DNA of 64,000 nucleotides, taken from NCBI RefSeq assembly GCF_026340675.1, contig NZ_JAPEOX010000002.1, positions 434,001 through 498,000 on the forward strand. The letters are read 5' to 3'. The stretch is from Streptomyces sp. NBC_01264. Its GTDB lineage: Bacteria; Actinomycetota; Actinomycetes; Streptomycetales; Streptomycetaceae. The position numbers and the translations under genes were made by a program. The notes under the pieces were generated by a model. It was given only the letters and a program-made list of their open reading frames with translations, was not told where the DNA came from and did no database searches. Within the stretch, counting starts at the first letter, position 1; every line of letters begins with the position of its first letter. This document shows, piece after piece, positions 58,537 to 64,000 of the stretch.

Positions 58537-58977
58537 TCAGCGGCGGCCGGCGGACAGGACGACGAGGAACTGGCCGCCGCCGGCCTGGACGTCGGCGGTC
58601 ACCGGGAGGCCCGGTACCAGCCGGGAGAACCGGTCCACCAGCCAGTCCGCCGCCTCCTGGGCGTCCTTCTTGGTAGGGCAGCGTCCCACCATCTCGCGGC
58701 CGCCCTTGCGCTCCAGCCTCTCGGCAACGGTGATCAGCGGCGCGGGTTCGACCACGTAGAGACGCTCCGGCCAGGCGATGACCACCTTGACCGCGCCCTT
58801 GCGGGTGTTGCAGCCGCGGTGCGCGAGCCGCTCGGCGACCTTGGCCTTCTTGTCGGTGGTCCGGCTGTCCACGCTGGGCCCCCGCGGGTCGTTCACCGAC
58901 TCGTCGGGGTCGACCGGTTCGTCACAGACCCAGCACAGCCAGCCGTCGCGTTCGGCCACATCATCAAGGAGACTCAT
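58537..58977 (-). CDS. HNH-like zinc-binding protein with altered active site
   Basis: A 146-residue protein. The N-terminal half has the HNH layout: C15-x2-C18 (LCWVCDEPVDPDESVND), PSVDSRTT at the position of the usual D-H-I, then LAHRGCNTRKGA (His53, Cys56, Asn57, Lys60). The catalytic histidine that normally follows Asp37 is Ser38, so nuclease activity is doubtful. The C-terminal half (about 85-146) is an alpha/beta unit (CPTKKDAQEAADWLVDRFSRLVPGLPVTADV). ATG 58977 follows TACTTT at six bases, a leaderless start. The function is not known; a nucleic-acid-binding protein derived from an HNH enzyme is the best guess. Confidence 0.7.
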   Translation of the reverse strand: MSLLDDVAERDGWLCWVCDEPVDPDESVNDPRGPSVDSRTTDKKAKVAERLAHRGCNTRKGAVKVVIAWPERLYVVEPAPLITVAERLERKGGREMVGRCPTKKDAQEAADWLVDRFSRLVPGLPVTADVQAGGGQFLVVLSAGRR

Positions 58978-59039
58978 CCGAGCAAAGTACCTGCCCGGCG
59001 GCCACCCCGCGCACCAGGGCCGCCGTAGGTACCTGCTCC

Positions 59040-59626
59040 TCAGTTGAAGACGTCCAGGAAGTCCGCCCAGGAGCCCGCGTCGTCGGCCGAGCGGCGGGGC
59101 CGCGGCGGGCGCGGGTCCGGGTAGGTCTCCGCCGCGGCCCTCGCGCGGACGATGTCCGGTCCGCCGCACGCGGCGACCGCGAAAGCGCCGAAGACCTTGG
59201 CGAACGCGGCCGGGTCGCTGAACTCGACGCCGAAGGCCCGGCCGTCCAGCAGCGGCACCCACACCACCCGGTCGGACCGTGTCTACTCCGGCACCAACTC
59301 GCCGTCCGCGGTAGACCGTCCAGCCACAGCCGTGCCACGTGCAGCAGGTTCACCTTCTCCATCGGCAGCCGCTTGCGCCGCACCCGCAGTTCACGCGTGG
59401 TCAGCTCGACGCGCTGGTCCTTCTTCGGGTACCAGACGACGCCGATCCCGAACGGCACCCAGAGCACGATCCCGATCATCGGCCAGACCACGGCGTGGCC
59501 CCACGAGCGGAGCAGGGCACCGTCCAGCAGGGACACGGCCCCGAAGAACAGGGCCCACTTCGCCGTCATCCGCCAGAACCCGCTGCCCTGCCGGTACAGG
59601 ACCCGTCGCTTCGCCGTCATCTCCAT
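59040..59626 (-). pseudogene. Frameshifted small membrane protein gene (PH-like)
   Basis: ATG 59626 starts MEMTAKRRVLYRQGSG, two TM helices (TAKWALFFGAVSLLDGALLR, VVWPMIGIVLWVPFGIGVVWY) and ELTTRELRVRRKRLPMEKVNLLHVARLWLDG. At about 59311-59320 the frame is lost. The second frame continues STADGELVPE, a TAG stop (59285-59283), then SDRVVWVPLLDGRAFGVEFSDPAAFAKVFGAF and ends at 59040. Together they read as one Streptomyces-type protein with a PH-like C-terminal domain, broken by a one-base shift plus a nonsense codon. If these are sequencing errors, the intact protein would be about 195 residues. Confidence 0.65.
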
Positions 59627-59717
59627 GCCCGAACGCTATCCGCCGCCGCGCGGCGGACCGCGGGCGCCCGGGGCTCGCGACGGCTCGGCGTGGCGGCGGC
59701 GGTGGCCGCCACCCGCG

Positions 59718-62381
59718 TCACCCGGCTCCGCACGCGTTGCGTCGCAGGGCGTCGCGGAGGCGGGCGGCCTGGGTGACCAGGCGGGAGCGGCCCGGGCGGA
59801 CCGCGACAGCGGCGAGGCCGTCGGGTTCGGGCGACGCCGCTCCCGACTGCTCCACGCAGTCGGCGGCCGTCGCGAGGAGGTCCCCGGCGCCCCTCGGGTC
59901 GACCGTGCCGGTGAGCAGCGCGGGGAGTACGGCTGCCAGGACGGCCCAGGTGGTCGCGCAGGCGCCGGTCGCGGCGGCGGTGCGCAGCGAGTCGGCGAGC
60001 CGGTTGGCTTTGACCGTGCCCAGGTCGAGGAGTTCACCGAGGTCCCTGCCCATGAGCCCCGCGTCCAGTTCCTTCCGGGCGGCCAGGGTGAGCAGCGCGT
60101 CCACGGCCCGCAGCCGGTCCTCGGGGTGGCGGGCGCCCAGCCCCGTGGCCACGGCGAGGTGCAGGGCCGGACCGGCGGGTCCGCCGGCAGCGGCGAGCCC
60201 GGGGAGTGCGGCGAGGCCGCCGCGCCCTTCGTGGACGGCGCAGGCCGTGACCTCCGGGAGCCACCAGGCGGCCAGTGTCTCCCGGTCCTCGGGCAGGGCC
60301 GCGATCAGCAGGGCCTCCTCCCCTCCGTCCCAGCAGCGGCCGGTGGCCTCGCGGGCCTGCGCCAGTTCATGGAAGGCGTCCGGGAACTCCCGTAGCACGG
60401 TGGTGCGTTCCGCCGTGTCGAGTACGAGGTGCGCCGGGGTCTCCCCGTACGCGTGAGGCATGGCCGACGCGGTGCGGCGGGTGATCGCCGCGCCCTCTCC
60501 GGCCTCGCCGAGCCAGGCGGCCAGTCTGTCCCCCTCCGGTGTGCCGAGGGCGGCCGCGGCGGGAGCGACGGCGGCGTCACGGCGGACTCGCAGCAGGGCC
60601 TGCCCGAAGTCCACCTGGGCGGGCCGCTCACCGAGGCGCCCGTACTCGGTGAGGCGCTCGACGAGCACCCGGGGATCCAGGGTGCCGGTCTGCCCGGTGG
60701 GGGTGGCGAGCAGGAAGGGCAACGGCCGGGTCGTGACGTGCCGCGCGGCTTCGACCAGGCGCGCGTGGCCGACGACGGCGAACGCCGTGTGGTGGCAGTC
60801 CCTGCGCCAGGTCGCGAGCGGCTCCCGTGCCACCCCCGTGGGACGCGCTCCGAGAACGGCGGCGGCGACGTGATCCAGTCCGGCCAGGTCGCCGGTGTAC
60901 CAGCGGGACCGGGCGGGGTCGAGCCACCACTGGTCCACGAGCGCGGGGCGCAGCGCCTCGGCGAGGGCGGCGCGGTCCCGGTGTGCGTGCCGGACCAGGC
61001 CGTCGAGGGCTCGCTCGAACTCCTCGACTTTCTTGGTGCGGGAGTTGACGACGGCGGCGACGAGCTCGACGGTCTCCGCCACCGTCCCGGGGGCCGGCGC
61101 GAGCGGGGCCGGAACCGGGGGCGGCGGAAGGATCTCCCGGTAGGGGGCGGCGTCCTCGGCGGGGGCGGCCGCGTCCGGCCCGAGGAGTTCGACGGCGCGG
61201 GCCCGGTGGGCCGGGCTCAGCAGCCTCGCCTGCTCGGCGAGTTCGGCGCGCAGGGCGGGGTCGTCGGTGAGGTGGGGAGCGGCGAGCTTGAGCGCGCGCT
61301 CCTGGATGTCGGTGTCGGTGTGCCCGAAGGCTTCGCCGAGCACCGGCAGCAGCTCGGGGGCGGCGGCCGGGTCGCGGCGCAACTCCTTGCCGATCAGTAC
61401 CAGCTGGGCTCGGACGAGCTTCTTCTCGGGGCGGAAGAGGACGGCTGCCGACATCTCGGCCAGCAGGCGGGGGGTGAGGTGGCCCGCGGCGGCGAGCCGG
61501 GCCAGTATCTGCTGGGCGTGCCCGGCCACCGGGGACGGGGCGTCGGCCGTCAGCGCGATCCAGTCGGCGGCACGCTCGCGCTCTTCCGCCTCGGTCGCAC
61601 GGAGCGCCTGCCAGATCGCCTGGTAGGGCTTCAGCTGGTGGTGCTTTCCCCCGCGCAGGAGGCGGGCCGTACATCCGTCGAGGAGGGCGGTACGGTCCAC
61701 GACGCCGTCCGCGGCAAGTCCTGCCAGGGCCGCCGGCCAGTGGTGGGGATCGTGCGGATCGCAGCGCCAGCCGAGGGCGCGGACCGGCTCGGCGGTCTCG
61801 AAGAGGCACGGTACGAGGGCGCCGGCGTGCGGGTCGCCGCGCAGGGCGTGGGCGAGCGGGGCGCGGGAGGTGCCCACGGCCATCGCCCAGCCCTCGACGC
61901 AGCCGTCGGTGGTGGGCATCGGGCAGTCGGCGAGCCGGACGAGTTCGCTGATCAGGGGGTAGTCCTGCTCGACGGTGGAGGGCCGCGCCGCCAGCCGGCG
62001 GGCGAGATCACCGAGCCATCGGGGGTCCCGGTCGGTCAGGACGTCCAGCAGTACTCCTACGGGCACCTGCTGCCAGCGGCGCATGTCCCGGGCGCCGATC
62101 CAGGCGGCGACCGCCGCCGCGCCGGTGTGGCAGCCGGCTCCGGCGACCACCAGGGTCGGGCTCATCAGGTCCCGTTGCTGCCAGCCGTCCCAGCCCTGGG
62201 CGCGCAGTTCACCGCGCACCCGCTTCAGGCCGACGAGCAGCTCCCGGCGCTGCAGCCGGTCCAGCGGCCGGAGCAGACCGGGCAGTTCGGCGGTACGTCC
62301 CCTGCGCACCGCGTCGAGGACGCCTTCGGTGGAAGGCTGCGAGGAGGCGGAACCCAGCTCGGGGGCGGTGGTGGTGTTCAT
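59718..62381 (-). CDS. DUF6493-type helical-repeat protein, partner of the SWIM protein
   Basis: An 887-residue cytosolic protein rich in Ala/Leu/Arg helices, with HEAT-like units (for example PVLGEAFGHTDTDIQERALKLAAPHLTDDPALRAELAEQARLL). A Pro-rich linker (EILPPPPVPAPLAPAPG) near residue 420 divides two halves. The C-terminal half has FAVVGHARLVEAARHVTTRPLPFLLATPTGQTGTLDPRVLVERL. I match it to the Streptomyces DUF6493 group by this layout. The ATG overlaps the SWIM gene stop by four bases (ATGA), so the two are coupled and probably form one complex. The role is unknown. Confidence 0.75.
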   Translation of the reverse strand: MNTTTAPELGSASSQPSTEGVLDAVRRGRTAELPGLLRPLDRLQRRELLVGLKRVRGELRAQGWDGWQQRDLMSPTLVVAGAGCHTGAAAVAAWIGARDMRRWQQVPVGVLLDVLTDRDPRWLGDLARRLAARPSTVEQDYPLISELVRLADCPMPTTDGCVEGWAMAVGTSRAPLAHALRGDPHAGALVPCLFETAEPVRALGWRCDPHDPHHWPAALAGLAADGVVDRTALLDGCTARLLRGGKHHQLKPYQAIWQALRATEAEERERAADWIALTADAPSPVAGHAQQILARLAAAGHLTPRLLAEMSAAVLFRPEKKLVRAQLVLIGKELRRDPAAAPELLPVLGEAFGHTDTDIQERALKLAAPHLTDDPALRAELAEQARLLSPAHRARAVELLGPDAAAPAEDAAPYREILPPPPVPAPLAPAPGTVAETVELVAAVVNSRTKKVEEFERALDGLVRHAHRDRAALAEALRPALVDQWWLDPARSRWYTGDLAGLDHVAAAVLGARPTGVAREPLATWRRDCHHTAFAVVGHARLVEAARHVTTRPLPFLLATPTGQTGTLDPRVLVERLTEYGRLGERPAQVDFGQALLRVRRDAAVAPAAAALGTPEGDRLAAWLGEAGEGAAITRRTASAMPHAYGETPAHLVLDTAERTTVLREFPDAFHELAQAREATGRCWDGGEEALLIAALPEDRETLAAWWLPEVTACAVHEGRGGLAALPGLAAAGGPAGPALHLAVATGLGARHPEDRLRAVDALLTLAARKELDAGLMGRDLGELLDLGTVKANRLADSLRTAAATGACATTWAVLAAVLPALLTGTVDPRGAGDLLATAADCVEQSGAASPEPDGLAAVAVRPGRSRLVTQAARLRDALRRNACGAG

Positions 62382-63790
62382 CGTGCGGCTCCGGTGGAAG
62401 CGGCGGTGGTGGAACGGGCGGTGTCGGTGGCCGCCCGGAGCGCCATGCGGGTGGCGAGGGCGTGCTTGCAGGGGCCGCGGCGGCCGCGGTGGTCGGCCCA
62501 CCACTGGCAGGTGCAGCTGAGGGCGCCTCCGGACTCGCGGACCTGGTAACGGCGTTCGCCGGAGGCCACGACGGAGGTGCCGGGGCGGTCCAGGGTGATC
62601 GCGCCGGCCTCGAGGAGCGCGCGGGCGGCGACGAGGCGCGGGTTGTGGCGCTCGGCGCGCCGGGCGTCGTAGGGCAGTTCGCGGTGGAAGTACGCGGCTT
62701 CGGCGATGTCGTACCCGACCCGTCCGGCGGTGCCGAGGCGGGTGAGTGCGGCCCGGACCCGCTCGACCGGCAGGCCCGACTGGTCGGCGAGGTCGGCCGG
62801 GTCGATGCGGGGTTCCCAGGCGAGCAGGACGGAGATCAGCTCTGCGTCCTCGGCCGCCGCGTCGGTGGCGAGGGCCTCCAGGACGGCGCCTTCGCCGGAG
62901 AATCCGCGGTCGGCCTCCGGGGAGAGCGTCAGGGTGAGCCGCATGCCGGGCAGGCCTATCTCCCATGCGGAGGCGGTGGGGTTGGCGCCGTCCGCCGCGG
63001 GACCGTACACGCGCAGGCCGGTGGCCTGGCGCAGGACCCGCTGGAGGGCGGCGAGGCGCTCGGGGCCGGGCAGGCAGACCGCGCCGGGGACCGGCCGGGT
63101 GGTGGGGCGCAGCGCACGGCCCGCGGGGACCACCCAGAGGGGGCCGCCCGCGGATCCACCGCCGGCCGTGGTGCGCGGGAGGGAGCGCAGGAACCGGGCC
63201 GTTTCGGCGGCGCCCAGTTCGGCGCGCAGGTCGAAGCCGGTGGTGATGGCCTGGGACTCGGCGAAGCCCCGTAGCCAGCGGTCGGGCAGCGGCACCTTCT
63301 TCTCGACGACCGCGCCGTCCAGGGTGGTGACCGCCATCCCGTCGGGGCCGACCCGCAGGTGCAGCGGATCGTCGCCGGTGAGCCGGGACAGCGCCTCGCG
63401 CAGCGGGTTGTTGACGTCGACGTTGGTGGTGCCGTGCCCGGTGTCGGCGCCGCGCAGGCCTTCGGGCAGCACGTCGAGCCGGGCGTACACGCCGCAGCAG
63501 CCGGAGAAGGATTCGAAGCGCAGCCGGTCGCCGTTGCCCGTGACCACCGGATCGAGGGAGGCGCGCAGGGTGCGGCGGTAGTAGCGGGCCGCGGCCACGT
63601 CCGCGACGGCGAGCAGCGCACGTGCGGCCGCCTGAGGGGCACTCAGGAACCCTGCGAAGAACTGCGGGTTGGCCTCGGCTCCGGCCGGGGTCAGACCGCC
63701 CGCGGTCTCCAGCCCGAGGGACTGGCCCGTGGCGGCGGAGGTCAGCGAGGAAGGACGGACATAGGCGAAGGTGTGTGCGGTTCGCGTCAT
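62378..63790 (-). CDS. SWIM zinc-finger protein
   Basis: A 470-residue protein. The SWIM motif, C-x-C-x12-C-x-H, is at Cys426, Cys428, Cys441 and His443 (CTCQWWADHRG...GPCKHALA), near the C-terminus. The N-terminal 330 residues contain SFSGCCGVYARLDVLPEGLRG and LHLRVGPDGMAVTTLDGAVVEKKVPLPDRWLRGFAE, seen in Streptomyces SWIM proteins. SWIM domains bind nucleic acid or protein. The ATG at 63790 has TAACGT seven bases upstream (leaderless). It is the first gene of the SWIM-DUF6493 pair; in other Streptomyces a MoxR ATPase or VWA protein is often nearby, but none is visible within this window. Confidence 0.85.
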   Translation of the reverse strand: MTRTAHTFAYVRPSSLTSAATGQSLGLETAGGLTPAGAEANPQFFAGFLSAPQAAARALLAVADVAAARYYRRTLRASLDPVVTGNGDRLRFESFSGCCGVYARLDVLPEGLRGADTGHGTTNVDVNNPLREALSRLTGDDPLHLRVGPDGMAVTTLDGAVVEKKVPLPDRWLRGFAESQAITTGFDLRAELGAAETARFLRSLPRTTAGGGSAGGPLWVVPAGRALRPTTRPVPGAVCLPGPERLAALQRVLRQATGLRVYGPAADGANPTASAWEIGLPGMRLTLTLSPEADRGFSGEGAVLEALATDAAAEDAELISVLLAWEPRIDPADLADQSGLPVERVRAALTRLGTAGRVGYDIAEAAYFHRELPYDARRAERHNPRLVAARALLEAGAITLDRPGTSVVASGERRYQVRESGGALSCTCQWWADHRGRRGPCKHALATRMALRAATDTARSTTAASTGAAR

Positions 63791-63901
63791 GAACGGGACG
63801 TTAGGCGGACCCACTGACAACGCCGCGGCGTGCCCACAGGGACGCCTCCCCGACGGCCGGGAGCGGACCCGGTGGGCCGGCCGGCTCCCGGCCCGGGTCG
63901 C

Positions 63902-64000
63902 CTAGGAGGACCTGCGGCGCAGCAGCATGCGGACGCCGAAGAGGATCACGACGACCACGATCACGAGGAGCAGGACGATGACGAGGCTCTTGAACAGCCC
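63902..64000 (-). CDS. 3' end of a small membrane protein (cut by the window edge)
   Basis: The last 32 codons before a TAG at 63902-63904 read LFKSLVIVLLLVIVVVVILFGVRMLLRRRSS: one hydrophobic helix followed by a basic tail, which fits the C-terminus of a small membrane protein. The start lies beyond the window. Confidence 0.55.
   Translation of the reverse strand, partial: GLFKSLVIVLLLVIVVVVILFGVRMLLRRRSS

Overview
This is a high-GC actinobacterial chromosome segment, almost certainly Streptomyces. The codon use is GC3-rich, GTG and TTG starts are common, many genes look leaderless (a TANNNT box 5-7 bases before ATG/GTG), and several loci are Streptomyces-typical: a CebR-type sugar operon, PadR-HAAS and DUF6493-SWIM pairs, and an IS110-family element. 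I recognised no rRNA, tRNA or CRISPR array. No TTA leucine codon stood out in the recognised genes, but that scan was by eye.

Layout: (1) 0.1-5 kb: a methyltransferase, an AraC regulator, a PadR-HAAS pair, a HTH-TOBE protein divergent from a cold-shock protein, a GNAT enzyme and a broken sigma-factor-partner remnant. (2) 5.3-11.6 kb: a five-gene branched-chain amino-acid type ABC importer (livFGHMK order, minus strand) divergent from a PucR-type regulator, with two copies of one operator-like sequence between them. (3) 11.7-17.2 kb: a secreted lysozyme-fold protein with a structured leader, an Imm1-like protein, a GNAT enzyme, a SRPBCC protein, a Ser/Thr kinase fused to a LivK-type sensor, and a 53-residue chitin-binding-like protein. 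(4) 17.4-26.5 kb: a beta-glucan utilisation locus with a CebR-like LacI regulator, a secreted GH81 endo-beta-1,3-glucanase, a CebEFG-like importer and a GH1 beta-glucosidase, tied together by three near-identical operators. (5) 26.5-33.9 kb: assorted metabolic and regulatory genes, an acyltransferase and a possible structured RNA. (6) 34-42.8 kb: a large HTH-STAND-WD40 protein divergent from a secreted subtilase, sharing a cluster of GAACAAT sites. (7) 42.9-50.2 kb: an MFS exporter, a decayed SMI1/KNR4 gene, an IS110-family element and a secreted GH87-like alpha-1,3-glucanase with two discoidin domains. (8) 50.9-54 kb: a GTPase operon with two small proteins that share a helical motif; this is the best candidate for an undescribed system. 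(9) 54.1-64 kb: a two-component system with a double-length kinase, a HNH-like protein lacking its usual histidine, a broken membrane gene, and a DUF6493/SWIM pair.

Functionally, regions 4 and 7 suggest that the organism degrades fungal or plant glucans (beta-1,3 and alpha-1,3) outside the cell and imports the oligosaccharides. No sugar-ABC ATPase is present; the shared ATPase MsiK would be expected to serve the importer. Family assignments rest on motifs read by eye, and operators and RNAs are inferred from symmetry and position only.
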